From Pseudomonadota bacterium (GTDB taxonomy: Bacteria > Desulfobacterota > Desulfobulbia > Desulfobulbales > DAOVYS01): a stretch of 17,623 bases of DNA. Below, in pieces: positions 1-7,387 of this stretch. Position 1 is the stretch's first letter; each line of letters starts with the position of its first letter. The stretch is taken from contig DAOVYS010000027.1 in NCBI GenBank assembly GCA_030635485.1, positions 1-17,623 on the forward strand. Direction: 5' to 3'. Below the pieces are notes generated by a model that saw only the letters and a list, made by a program, of their open reading frames with translations, had not been told where the DNA came from and searched no databases. The translations under genes and the position numbers were made by a program.

Positions 1-1832
1 CTTGTCAATCCGGTTAACGACTTAAACCCCTGGGCATTGATCTCCTCTTCCCTTTTTAAAAACTCGACCAGTTTCCCTTGAAGATCCGTAAGAGACTGTG
101 CGTTAAAATAGAGATCTTCGTTGATTTTTTTTAGAACCTCCTCATGCACGAGAACGCCCATGATCTCTCGAATAAACGGCTGCGGACATTGTTTGAAATT
201 CAAAAAAACCTCTTTCAATGTCGGTGGCTTCAGGCCATGGGATTCAAATAGATGTTGCAGCTCTTCCCGTATCTTCTTTTCATCGTCTTTAAGGGATACT
301 TCATGGCCTGACAATCGCACTACCGCCTCGTCCTGAACAATTTCACCACGCTTGACCAGATAATTGAGCGCCATCTGAAACAGTCTCTGGCCAAGGCCAA
401 GTCCCAGGGAGAGTCTGGATTTCAATTCCGCCTTTGAAAGACCTGATTTCAAAGGATTTTTAATGTGAAACGTTTCCAGAATATCCTTAATCAGATTTGT
501 GAGTCTTTTAAACACCTTCCCTTCGACCATCCTCTGCCGTTCGGAATCGACCACGATTATACGGCTTGCGGATACAGGGGTGTTCAAAAGTTTCTTTAAC
601 TGATTCCCAAACACTCCAACCTTGACCGCAAGTTCTTCCGCAATAAGTCCTGAATAACCGCTCTCCTTTAAATAGAGAATTGCCCGGTCTTCGTCGGATC
701 CGTTGTGATATACGTCAAACGCCTGTCTGTTGACCTCCTTGAAACGGCGTCTCTTTAAGGCCGATCCATTCAAAACCATTCCACCGCCTATGGTAAATAC
801 CGGGGAATAACTCCTTATTACATAATGGTCACCAGGCCACACGCCTATCGGCTTTTCAAGGATCAGTTGGACATTTGCATCACCGCCGGGGTCCAGCTCC
901 TCTTGCTCAAGAAGGACGATTCTGCCCATGATCTCGGATGTGCCCAGATGGACTCTTACCCGTGTACGATTTTTAAGGGGTTTTTTATTTCCAGACAGAT
1001 AATGGAAATCCACATCAAGAATATATGACCGCAACAGACATCCGGGCGTGGCAATCATGTCTCCGCGTGAGATGATCTCTTTGTCTACTCCCTGGATATT
1101 GATTGCGGTCCTGTTGCCGGCCTCAACCTCGGAAACGTCTTGCGCGTGGACCTGGATACCCCTGATTTTGGCGGTTATTCCCTTGGGGAAAACGGTCACA
1201 TCATCTCCCACCTTTATCCTGCCGGATATGGAGGTCCCGGTGACAACCGCGCCAAAACCCTTTATTGTGAAAACTCTATCCACGGGCAATCTGAATGGGC
1301 CACAGGCCTCGCCAAATTCCCTGCCGGACACAAGTTTATCTAAAAGATTCCTGACTTCCTCAATACCTTCACCGGTTGTGGAAGAGACCATAACCATTGG
1401 AGCATTCTCAAGAAAAGTGCCGGCAAAGTATTCGTTTATATCTTCTTTTACCAGATCGAGCCAGTCCTGTTCGACAAGATCCTTCTTGGTGATGATTATG
1501 CAGCCTTCCTTAACTCCCAAAAGACTGCAGATCTCGAAATGCTCCCTGGTCTGCGGCATTATGCCTTCGTCAGCCGCGATCACAAATGCAACAAGATCAA
1601 TGCCTGCCGCACCTGCCACCATATTCTTGACAAAACGTTCATGCCCGGGCACATCTACGATTCCCAGACGATGTCCGCATGGAAGATCAAGAAATGCAAA
1701 ACCGAGCTCAATGGTGATCCCCCTCTCCTTCTCCTCCTTGAGCCGATCAGTGTCTATTCCGGTCAATGCGCGGACCAGACTTGTCTTTCCATGATCCACA
1801 TGGCCGGCCGTGCCGAGAACGACTTCACGCAT
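1..1832 (-). CDS. selB: Selenocysteine-specific translation elongation factor SelB (3' end beyond window)
   Basis: I translated this frame by hand. It is open from an ATG at 1832 to the left edge, giving 610 residues, so the stop lies outside the window. The N-terminus has an EF-Tu-like GTPase domain: P-loop GHVDHGKT (residues 10-17), the switch region with RGITIELGF, DVPGHE, and TKKD in place of NKxD, as is usual in SelB. Beta-barrel domains follow (VFTIKGFGAVVTGT), then a long C-terminal part fitting the winged-helix array that binds the SECIS hairpin. SelB delivers Sec-tRNA to UGA codons at the ribosome. Family members are about 610-640 residues, so only a short tail should be missing. A GGAG lies about 11 nt upstream of the start, a little far. 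The divergent strand contains only shadow frames. The gene implies a selenoproteome, but no selA, selC tRNA or selenoprotein is visible here. Confidence 0.96.
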   Translation of the reverse strand, partial: MREVVLGTAGHVDHGKTSLVRALTGIDTDRLKEEKERGITIELGFAFLDLPCGHRLGIVDVPGHERFVKNMVAGAAGIDLVAFVIAADEGIMPQTREHFEICSLLGVKEGCIIITKKDLVEQDWLDLVKEDINEYFAGTFLENAPMVMVSSTTGEGIEEVRNLLDKLVSGREFGEACGPFRLPVDRVFTIKGFGAVVTGTSISGRIKVGDDVTVFPKGITAKIRGIQVHAQDVSEVEAGNRTAINIQGVDKEIISRGDMIATPGCLLRSYILDVDFHYLSGNKKPLKNRTRVRVHLGTSEIMGRIVLLEQEELDPGGDANVQLILEKPIGVWPGDHYVIRSYSPVFTIGGGMVLNGSALKRRRFKEVNRQAFDVYHNGSDEDRAILYLKESGYSGLIAEELAVKVGVFGNQLKKLLNTPVSASRIIVVDSERQRMVEGKVFKRLTNLIKDILETFHIKNPLKSGLSKAELKSRLSLGLGLGQRLFQMALNYLVKRGEIVQDEAVVRLSGHEVSLKDDEKKIREELQHLFESHGLKPPTLKEVFLNFKQCPQPFIREIMGVLVHEEVLKKINEDLYFNAQSLTDLQGKLVEFLKREEEINAQGFKSLTGLT

Positions 1833-1859
1833 AAACTAGAATTCTCCATTCAGATAAGG

Positions 1860-2070
1860 GTAAATATTAGGCAGCACTCCATCTGTCTGCACGCGCCCAA
1901 CGGAAGTGCCCTTGGGATGCAATCAGGCTGGTTCACATAGCCAACTATAGTTCTCCAGCCTGCTTACGTGCACCTGAAGCGCCCCGCAGGAAGTGCCCTT
2001 GGGGTGCACTGCCAAACATTTACATTTCGTGGTTTTTTAAAGTTTTTCGCATGTACCAAAATATTTACAG
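1860..2070. repeat. Palindromic repeat family 1, copy A (compound copy)
   Basis: This fills most of the MBL-selB spacer. The arms GTAAATATTAGGCAGCAC (1860-1877) and GCACTGCCAAACATTTAC (2006-2023) are imperfect inverted repeats. Inside are two modules carrying AAGTGCCCTTGGG (about 1889-1920 and 1969-2009). Between them is a hairpin with perfect 8-bp arms, CAGGCTGG (1924-1931) and CCAGCCTG (1955-1962). A further tract at 2021-2070, including GTGGTTTTTTAAAGTTTTTC, is nearly identical to one beside copy B (13676-13795). The outer TGTAAATATT end of the element overlaps the stop codon of the MBL gene. I see no coding capacity. Confidence 0.85.
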
Positions 2071-2691
2071 GTAAGGGTTTGTCCTGCTCTCTTCCCCTAT
2101 TGTGGATCGTGATCCGCCATAGCCATGGCCGGGCCAGACTATGGTCTCGGGAGGCAATGACAGGAGACGTTTTCTTAAAGATGTTAAAAGGGTATTTGTA
2201 TCTCCACCCGGAAAATCGGTTCTGCCGACCCCCCCTGCAAAAAGTGTATCCCCTGTAAACAGATGGGGGGGAGAGTAGAGACAGATGCCTCCCGGAGTGT
2301 GACCAGGAGTGAGAATAATATCAAGGGACACCTTTCCGACTTCTATTGTGTCTCCGTCCTTGACCCTGATATCAACCGGAGGTGATGGGGGAAGTCCCAG
2401 AGCTGAAAAGAACTGATCAATATCAGGACGGGCAAAAAAATCAGCGTCCTCCTCGTGCATGATGATTGATGCGCCGGTAGCCGACTTTATCGCCCCGTTT
2501 CCACACACATGATCAGGATGTCCGTGGGTGTTGACAATGTATTTGACATCAATATTTTCATCCTTACACGCCTTAATCACATCATCATCATTTCCACCGG
2601 GATCGATAATAAGCCCTTTAAGCGTTTCTTCGCACCAGACCAAATAGCAGCAGACCGCCATCTGCCCGACGGTCATCTGTTTAACTAACAT
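2065..2691 (-). CDS. Metallo-beta-lactamase-fold hydrolase, glyoxalase II-like
   Basis: The product has 208 residues with the full metal-binding set of the family: THGHPDH (HxHxDH), the GHTPGG histidine, the TGD aspartate and the PGHG histidine near the C-terminus. The order and the ending GEESRTNPYL fit the short YcbL/hydroxyacylglutathione-hydrolase-like group, which hydrolyses thioesters. The true substrate cannot be read from sequence. It should be cytoplasmic, as no signal peptide is seen. I chose the ATG at 2691 because GGGGAG sits at good spacing before it. The frame stays open to a TTG at 2742, but that extension translates a perfect hairpin (2712-2738) and is probably not protein. 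The gene follows mrp by about 100 bp and may be co-transcribed with it. Its TAA stop lies within repeat copy A. Confidence 0.92.
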   Translation of the reverse strand: MLVKQMTVGQMAVCCYLVWCEETLKGLIIDPGGNDDDVIKACKDENIDVKYIVNTHGHPDHVCGNGAIKSATGASIIMHEEDADFFARPDIDQFFSALGLPPSPPVDIRVKDGDTIEVGKVSLDIILTPGHTPGGICLYSPPHLFTGDTLFAGGVGRTDFPGGDTNTLLTSLRKRLLSLPPETIVWPGHGYGGSRSTIGEESRTNPYL

Positions 2692-2711
2692 AATATCTCC
2701 CCTGAGGAGCA

Positions 2712-2738
2712 AAAATGGTGGGCAGTGCCCACCATTTT
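2712..2738. repeat. GGTGGGC hairpin (family 2), perfect palindrome upstream of the MBL gene
   Basis: The arms AAAATGGTGGGCA (2712-2724) and TGCCCACCATTTT (2726-2738) are perfect 13-bp inverted repeats around one base. The hairpin is 20 nt upstream of the chosen start at 2691. Related GGTGGGC hairpins lie at 4368-4384 and 5387-5404. It could be a REP-like repeat, a terminator for mrp (weak, as the U tract is short), or a leader structure. Confidence 0.85.
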
Positions 2739-2789
2739 GCAAGTCAGGATTAAATTCTTTAAGTCGTTGTTGTCATTAGTCACTCATCA

Positions 2790-3758
2790 TCAGCCGCATG
2801 CACCGGGCTTACAGGTGCCGCCACAATCGCATCCCGCTGTATCCAAAGAGACTTGAGACGCTTGTGTCAGCGGAACATTTTTTACAAAATTTTCCAGTAT
2901 CCCGGAAAATGCCAGGCATGCCGGACTCTCGTCACCTGAAGTCAGATACGGCTTGCCATTATCCCCTGCCATAACGACTCTCGTATCCAGAGGGATTTTC
3001 CCCAGAAAACGGATATCAAAATCTTTGGCGGTCCTCTCACCCCCCCCTGTGGTAAATATATCTACAGTCTCGCCACAGTGCGGACAAACAAACCCGCTCA
3101 TATTCTCAACCAGCCCCGCGACCTGCATTTTCAACTGCTTGCAAAAATTAATCGATTTCCTGACATCGGCCAGAGCGACCTCCTGGGGCGTGGTCACGAC
3201 CACGGCAATGGTGTCCTTTATGGTCTGGGCAACGCTCAACGGCTCGTCTCCAGTGCCGGGAGGGGAATCGATGATTAAATAATCCAGGTCTCCCCAGCCG
3301 ATATCGGCAATAAACTGCCGAATAGTTTGAATCTTAAGAGGCCCGCGCCAGATAATCGGATCATCCCTGTTCTGCATCATATAATCAATTGAAATAATCT
3401 TTAGATTGTCCCCGTAATTCATGGGCGGCACAACCCCATCCCGAATAGTGTCCAGGTCGAGTTTATCGGAAAGACCCAGCATATGGCATACGTCAGGACC
3501 ATGTATATCCACGTCCATCAACCCCACCTTGAACCCCTTTTTCGCCAACCCCAGCGCCAGATTAACAGACACCGTGCTCTTTCCGACTCCGCCCTTTCCG
3601 CTCATGACCAGGATCTTCTTTTTAATTTTTCCAAGAGATCCGGCTATTGCCATATCCTGCTGAGCCATCATGGCATTCATATCCATGGAACTGGGAGTTC
3701 CTCCCTGACCGCCGCTGTCCTGACCGCCGCTGTCGCAGCTGCTACACGAACTAGACAT
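2790..3758 (-). CDS. mrp: Mrp/NBP35-family P-loop ATPase, iron-sulfur cluster carrier
   Basis: The product has 322 residues. A deviant Walker A motif GKGGVGKS is at residues 54-61, followed by the MinD/Mrp-type DVDIHGPD and IIDSPPGTGDE motifs. The CPHC pair (C225, C228) is the conserved cluster-binding motif of the family. These proteins bind a 4Fe-4S cluster at a dimer interface and pass it to apo-proteins in the cytoplasm. Two additions stand out: an N-terminal CxxC (C5, C8) followed by a Gly/Ser/Gln linker with a repeated DSGGQ, and a Cys-rich tail with C310, C312, C316 and C321. The start at 3758 has an excellent GGAGGAAG at 7-nt spacing. The gene heads a likely transcript with the MBL gene and perhaps selB, preceded by a 283-bp leader. 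The family call is firm; the client proteins are unknown. Confidence 0.95.
   Translation of the reverse strand: MSSSCSSCDSGGQDSGGQGGTPSSMDMNAMMAQQDMAIAGSLGKIKKKILVMSGKGGVGKSTVSVNLALGLAKKGFKVGLMDVDIHGPDVCHMLGLSDKLDLDTIRDGVVPPMNYGDNLKIISIDYMMQNRDDPIIWRGPLKIQTIRQFIADIGWGDLDYLIIDSPPGTGDEPLSVAQTIKDTIAVVVTTPQEVALADVRKSINFCKQLKMQVAGLVENMSGFVCPHCGETVDIFTTGGGERTAKDFDIRFLGKIPLDTRVVMAGDNGKPYLTSGDESPACLAFSGILENFVKNVPLTQASQVSLDTAGCDCGGTCKPGACG
3705..3734. repeat. 15-bp perfect tandem duplication inside mrp
   Basis: CTGACCGCCGCTGTC occurs twice head to tail (3705-3719, 3720-3734). In the minus-strand frame it gives a repeated DSGGQ in the flexible N-terminal linker of the Mrp ATPase. Copy number could vary by slippage without breaking the frame. 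Confidence 0.9.
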
Positions 3759-3789
3759 AATAAATCTTCCTCCAGAAACTTATGATTTT

Positions 3790-3804
3790 GCCGATACAAT
3801 CGGC
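3790..3804. promoter_or_regulatory. Short perfect palindrome in the mrp leader, possible operator
   Basis: GCCGATACAATCGGC has 6-bp perfect arms around three bases. It lies 32 nt upstream of the mrp start, between the candidate promoter and the ribosome-binding site. It could be a protein-binding site or a small RNA hairpin. No known regulator motif is recognised. Confidence 0.35.
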
Positions 3805-3851
3805 TGTTATTAAAAAACACTTTTCCAATAAGGAAAAAAGAGGCCTATTTT

Positions 3852-3881
3852 ACTTTAATACCAAATCTTTTTAAAGTCCAA
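3852..3881 (-). promoter_or_regulatory. Candidate sigma-70-type promoter for mrp
   Basis: On the minus strand TTGGAC (3881-3876) and TAAAGT (3857-3852) are separated by 18 bp in an A/T-rich stretch within the 283-bp gene-free leader of mrp. The -10 match is mediocre. This is a judgement by eye only. Confidence 0.3.
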
Positions 3882-3883
3882 AT

Positions 3884-3905
3884 CGTATCTGCTCACGCAG
3901 GTACG
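3884..3905. other. Stem-loop in the 3759-4041 spacer
   Basis: On the minus strand CGTACCTGC and GCAGATACG pair (8 of 9) around a GTGA tetraloop, just upstream of the candidate mrp promoter. No U tract follows, so it is not a convincing terminator of the upstream 93-residue gene. Apart from this hairpin, the palindrome at 3790 and the candidate promoter, I see nothing in this 283-bp gap. Confidence 0.3.
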
Positions 3906-4041
3906 GAGGCGGATAATGAAAAACTATGGCAAATTTAAAGCCTGAATAAAAGCCATGTGACCTGCAAGCGGGAAATAGAGAGAAAAAGAGAGTGATATTA
4001 TAAGGGGTGCGCTCAAAAATAAATTCGCTGATGGAGTTAGA

Positions 4042-4323
4042 CTATTCTATCCATTTCTTCAGAGTATCAATAATTTTCCGTGCCTGATCTTTACTGGAAA
4101 TATTAAATTTGGACTGCTGCTTAAACTCGCCATGCATCTTTCGATATCGGCGAATAGTAAAACGTTCAGGGCCGTATTCCTCCTTCTTCCTGTCCCATTG
4201 CTGATATCTGAAAACAATGGTAGTCCACGCCCCCCTGGACAGGATTTCCTTGTCCAGTTCCTTGACAACAACAACGGAGTCTTCTTCGTAATTAATTGTT
4301 ATTTCATCTAAATCCGAGACCAT
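4042..4323 (-). CDS. Conserved-looking hypothetical protein, 93 residues
   Basis: I do not recognise a named family. The product is small, soluble and highly charged, with no signal or membrane segment and no cysteine. The acidic N-terminus (DLDEITINYEEDS) is followed by a basic, beta-rich middle (AWTTIVFRYQQWDRKKEEYG, then RFTIRRYRK) and a C-terminal helix ending KIIDTLKKWIE. The beta-strands followed by one helix faintly recall the PC4/YdbC-type nucleic-acid-binding fold, but this is only an impression. I chose the ATG at 4323 because AGGAG lies 9 nt upstream; an ATG at 4344 in the same frame has no ribosome-binding site. The gene stands alone between the cyclase (140 bp away) and the mrp leader. 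Codon use resembles its neighbours. Confidence 0.75.
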   Translation of the reverse strand: MVSDLDEITINYEEDSVVVVKELDKEILSRGAWTTIVFRYQQWDRKKEEYGPERFTIRRYRKMHGEFKQQSKFNISSKDQARKIIDTLKKWIE

Positions 4324-4367
4324 GATACCATTCTCCTGAAACATAGCGCTGAAAAATTATTTATTTC

Positions 4368-4384
4368 GGTGGGCACAGCCCACC
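4368..4384. repeat. GGTGGGC hairpin (family 2) upstream of the 93-residue gene
   Basis: GGTGGGCACAGCCCACC forms a 7-bp stem with a 3-nt loop, 44 nt upstream of the start at 4323. On the minus strand an A/T-rich run ending in five Ts follows after about 10 nt, so it could act as a weak terminator for the cyclase gene. Confidence 0.75.
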
Positions 4385-4462
4385 CGACAACTGAAAAAAA
4401 ATGAACGTCGAACATCGAATTTTGAATAAAAGAATACAGATCAAAACTTATGAAACTAAATA

Positions 4463-5368
4463 CTAGTAAACTACAACCCTGTTCCTGCCGCTCTCCTTTG
4501 CCCGGTATAGAGCCTTGTCGGCGCATTCAATCAATTTGCTTGCGTCTGAAATCTCGTCGTGCGGATAAGTTGCAACGCCGACACTTATGGTCACCCGAAG
4601 CACCAGATCATCTTTTTTAAATTCTTTTTCCTCTATTGCGGCTCTGAGTCTTTCGCCAAACACATGTACATCCTTATGATCCGTATGATAAAGAAGAAGT
4701 GCAAACTCCTCGCCGCCGTAACGGGCGGATAGGTCGGTATCGCGCATAATTCGAGCGATCACGTTACCAAGAGTACGTAAAACCATATCACCGGTCTGAT
4801 GGCCGTAAGTGTCATTAAAATTCTTAAAATGGTCAATATCAAACATAACACACGAAATATTCTCGTGGTAACGGACAGCCTTTTGGAAATCTCTATGCAC
4901 GGCATCCTGGAAAAACCTATGGTTATAAAGCCCTGTCAGGCCGTCCTTATTGGCAAGTTCCTGGAGCTGACGGTTCTTTACCTGTAAATTTTCGTACAGT
5001 TCCTTGATCCGAAGATGGGTGTTGACCCTTGCGACCAACTCCCCTTCATCAAAGGGCTTTCCAATGTAATCAGAGGCCCCGATTTCAAGCCCCCGAACCT
5101 TGTCAGCCGGACCTGCCTTTGAAGTAACGATTATTATAGGAATCTCGGCGGTTGACTTGTTACTTTTGATCCGCTCGCAGACCTGATAACCATCTATTCC
5201 AGGCATAATCAAGTCCAGAAGAATCAGATCCGGTTTGCGGCTTAAGGCGATATCAATCCCCGACTCTCCATCCGAAGCCAGAAGCACCTCATGGTCACAT
5301 CTGTTCAGGATGCCCTTTGCCACATGAGCCATCAATTTACTATCATCAATCACCAAAATTGTGGCCAT
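4463..5368 (-). CDS. PleD-like response regulator diguanylate cyclase (REC-GGDEF)
   Basis: The product has 301 residues. The N-terminal receiver domain has DD at 8-9, phospho-acceptor D52 (LILLDLIMPG) and a VTSK segment. A short coiled helix (ELYENLQVKNRQLQELANKD) leads into a GGDEF domain with active-site GGEEF at 218-222. An RxxD inhibitory site (R209, D212) sits five residues before it, as in PleD. The enzyme should make c-di-GMP from two GTP when phosphorylated and show product inhibition. It sits just downstream of the chemosensory genes, which makes CheA a plausible phosphodonor (inference). I place the start at 5368 (MATILVIDDS), where the receiver fold begins. The frame extends to a TTG at 5410, but those 14 codons read through a hairpin repeat. 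Confidence 0.94.
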   Translation of the reverse strand: MATILVIDDSKLMAHVAKGILNRCDHEVLLASDGESGIDIALSRKPDLILLDLIMPGIDGYQVCERIKSNKSTAEIPIIIVTSKAGPADKVRGLEIGASDYIGKPFDEGELVARVNTHLRIKELYENLQVKNRQLQELANKDGLTGLYNHRFFQDAVHRDFQKAVRYHENISCVMFDIDHFKNFNDTYGHQTGDMVLRTLGNVIARIMRDTDLSARYGGEEFALLLYHTDHKDVHVFGERLRAAIEEKEFKKDDLVLRVTISVGVATYPHDEISDASKLIECADKALYRAKESGRNRVVVY

Positions 5369-5386
5369 GATGGTCCAGATCCAATA

Positions 5387-5404
5387 GGTGGGGAACAGCC
5401 CACC
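5387..5404. repeat. GGTGGGC hairpin (family 2) upstream of the cyclase gene
   Basis: GGTGGGGAACAGCCCACC pairs GGTGGG(G) with (G)CCCACC, 18 nt upstream of the start at 5368. It is the third member of the family in this window and, like the first, adds a false N-terminal extension to the open frame. Confidence 0.7.
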
Positions 5405-5445
5405 CTCCAATTAATTAATTTGGTTTTATTTTCAGCCGGGGTTCG

Positions 5446-5576
5446 TCCGGAAATGTAACATTTCCAGACAAAGGGATCAGGGGGCAGGGATCGGGGACCA
5501 GGGTAACAGATTAATTTTTCTGTTGCTTTTGCTGATCCCTGACCCCCCTAAAGCCCAAAAGGGCCATTTGCCGGAC
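5446..5576. repeat. Nested palindromic element (family 3, left copy) downstream of cheB
   Basis: Outer arms GTCCGGAAATG (5446-5456 region) and CATTTGCCGGAC (5565-5576) pair with one bulge. A small hairpin GGAAATG-TAA-CATTTCC lies at 5449-5465. The core starts with GGGATCAGGGG (5473-5483) and ends with GATCCCTGACCCCC, forming a long imperfect hairpin. The stretch 5498-5525 is repeated, inverted, at 6675-6702 with one mismatch in 28 bp. No coding sequence is seen. Confidence 0.85.
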
Positions 5577-5581
5577 AGACA

Positions 5582-6610
5582 CTAACTTGAACACTCCCGG
5601 ATAATATAGGCCATCCTTTCAGGCGGCGCCACTATATCAACCGCCCCCAGTTTAATCGCGGATTTGGGCATTCCAAAGACCACGCAGGATTCTTCATCCT
5701 GAGCAATAGTGTAAGCGCCCGACTTTTTCATGGCAGCCAACCCAGCGGCGCCATCGCTTCCCATTCCGGTAAGAATGACCCCTACAGATTCCTTTCCGAC
5801 ATTTTCAGCAACAGAATTAAATAAAACATCAATAGAAGTTTTCCAGCGAGGCAAACCTGACCCGCTATCAAGCCTGACCATACAACCGGAACCGCTCCTG
5901 ACAACACGCATATTTTTCCCGCCACCGGGCGCAATCAGCACCAGCCCGGGCTCTATCTTATCCATGTCACAAGCCTCTCTCACCTCCAATGGAAGGCTGT
6001 CGTTCAATCGCTGAGCAAATGAGGCGCTATAATGTTGCGGAAGATGAACCATCACGAGAATTCCTTTTGTCGGAAAATTAATCCTGCTGAGGATTTTACC
6101 AATCACCCTGATCCCGCCTGTAGAGGCTCCAATGGCAATAAGTCTTGAATGCGGCACACTCTCAACATGGAGAGATTCCGAATGGCTATACACAGGATAA
6201 TGCCTCGGTATACGTGAACTGCCCGCAGCCCTGACCTTTGTAATAATCTCATTCCACAGGTCTCTGTTCCACCCCGTGCTGTCCGAGGGTTTTGTCACAA
6301 AATCAAATGCGCCTGCCTCCATGGCCTGAATAGTCTGCATGCTGTTTGACTTGGTATAGGAACTTATCATGAGCACCGGAATCTGATCGTAGTTCATAAG
6401 ACGCTTCAAGAAGGTAATTCCATCCATACGCGGCATCTCGATATCCAGCGTGATAACGTCCGGCTTTTTCTTAAGAATAATATCCCGGGCCTCGATAGGA
6501 TCAGAGGCGACACCCAGAATTTCAATATCAGACTCTGCCGAGAGTGCATCGGAAAGCATTTTCTGCACTATCGTGGAATCTTCTATTATCAAAACTTGTA
6601 ATAATTTCAT
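5582..6610 (-). CDS. cheB: Chemotaxis response regulator protein-glutamate methylesterase CheB
   Basis: The product has 342 residues. The receiver domain has phospho-acceptor D56 (VITLDIEMPRMDG) and K107. A linker of about 35 residues joins it to the methylesterase domain with its catalytic triad: S163 (IGASTGG), H189 (VHLPQH) and D286 (GMGSDG). CheB removes methyl groups from receptor glutamates and deamidates receptor glutamines; phosphorylation of the receiver by CheA activates it. Length and layout are typical. The ATG at 6610 leads directly into the receiver strand, with only weak ribosome-binding potential upstream (GACGGAT). The gene is the last of the che series but is bracketed on both sides by inverted copies of a palindromic element, so its co-transcription with cheD is uncertain. 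Confidence 0.96.
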   Translation of the reverse strand: MKLLQVLIIEDSTIVQKMLSDALSAESDIEILGVASDPIEARDIILKKKPDVITLDIEMPRMDGITFLKRLMNYDQIPVLMISSYTKSNSMQTIQAMEAGAFDFVTKPSDSTGWNRDLWNEIITKVRAAGSSRIPRHYPVYSHSESLHVESVPHSRLIAIGASTGGIRVIGKILSRINFPTKGILVMVHLPQHYSASFAQRLNDSLPLEVREACDMDKIEPGLVLIAPGGGKNMRVVRSGSGCMVRLDSGSGLPRWKTSIDVLFNSVAENVGKESVGVILTGMGSDGAAGLAAMKKSGAYTIAQDEESCVVFGMPKSAIKLGAVDIVAPPERMAYIIRECSS

Positions 6611-6645
6611 ATCCGTCTATAAACCCTTTATATACAACGGAGGTG

Positions 6646-6715
6646 TCAGGAATCGGGGGCCAAGGGTCAACAAACAACAGAAAAATTAATCCGTTACCCT
6701 GGCCCCTGATCCCTT
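6646..6715. repeat. Palindromic element (family 3, right copy), inverted relative to 5446-5576
   Basis: CAACAG...CCCTGG at 6675-6702 is the reverse complement of 5498-5525 (27 of 28 identical). Flanking GTCAGGAATCGGGGGCC (from 6646) and CCCCTGATCCCTT (6703-6715) pair to make an imperfect hairpin. It occupies the cheD-cheB spacer. Confidence 0.85.
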
Positions 6716-6745
6716 AAGTGCTCTTAGGGTTCGCTCAGCCAAGTT

Positions 6746-7333
6746 TTAAAAAACAATGGCTGTGGACTTGACCTTCCCGCTTGACAATACCCGATCCTTA
6801 TAAACTTTTTCTTCCTTCAGGACACGCGGCTCGTCAGAGACATCAAAACTCTTGACAAATACCCGAGCGGAATCCGAGAAGAAGAGAATCTTTCTGCCGA
6901 CCCGCTCTCCCACCGCCTCGTTTTCAATGGGAATTCTCTCAAGCTTTAGATATTTTCTGGCAAAATTGATATTTGACGCGGTAACGGAATCATCACCGCC
7001 GTTACCAAGATTGAGGACATTTCCTCCTCCAAAAATCTTGGCTGCGAGATTATTTCTCCTTGCTCCCCTTTTTAACAACTCGCCGATAAGAAGTTCCATG
7101 GCATACATGCCGTAACGCCCCAGATTCGTGGTCAACAACTCATCAGGACGAAGGTGACTCGGAAGAAGGAAATGATTCATCCCTCCGACTTTTCTCTCCT
7201 TGTCATAAATGCAGGCAGCTATGCAGGAGCCGAGAATAGTATACAGAACCTCACCTTTTGAGGACACGCAATATTCCCCTGCACTGAGCATGACAACTGT
7301 TTTTGCGAGTTTGCGGCTGTAAAAACGTTTCAT
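6746..7333 (-). CDS. cheD: Chemoreceptor glutamine deamidase CheD
   Basis: The product has 195 residues. The catalytic Cys is C37 in LGSCIAACIYD, and the His is H54 in GGMNHFLLP, the spacing used by CheD. GGGNVL and NxxFARKYL match later conserved blocks. CheD deamidates receptor glutamines and in some species cooperates with CheC or CheY; no CheC is seen here. The C-terminal tail, about 35 residues beyond the core (FDVSDEPRVLKEEKVYKDRV), is basic and of unknown role. I chose the ATG at 7333. The frame also has a TTG at 7342, and neither start has a clear ribosome-binding site, so the start is uncertain. cheW lies 131 bp upstream across an A/T-rich spacer. Confidence 0.93.
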   Translation of the reverse strand: MKRFYSRKLAKTVVMLSAGEYCVSSKGEVLYTILGSCIAACIYDKERKVGGMNHFLLPSHLRPDELLTTNLGRYGMYAMELLIGELLKRGARRNNLAAKIFGGGNVLNLGNGGDDSVTASNINFARKYLKLERIPIENEAVGERVGRKILFFSDSARVFVKSFDVSDEPRVLKEEKVYKDRVLSSGKVKSTAIVF

Positions 7334-7387
7334 AATATTCAAATAAAGGGAAAACCGTTATCGGCCGGCCACCCTCCTCACCTGATT

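Noticed and set aside
1048..1794. Long plus-strand frame (248 codons) opposite selB
   Set aside because: The minus frame reads a complete, motif-rich SelB GTPase over the same bases. The plus translation is Ser/Thr/Pro-rich with no recognisable domain, typical of an antisense shadow.
3884..3905. Riboswitch (c-di-GMP type) in the mrp leader
   Set aside because: A hairpin with a GTGA tetraloop caught the eye because of the nearby cyclase, but none of the conserved GEMM core bases are present and the second stem is missing.
5446..6715. cheB as cargo of a composite insertion sequence
   Set aside because: The flanking elements are short hairpins with no transposase, no clear target duplication, and cheB matches its operon in composition. 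Independent repeat insertions are simpler.
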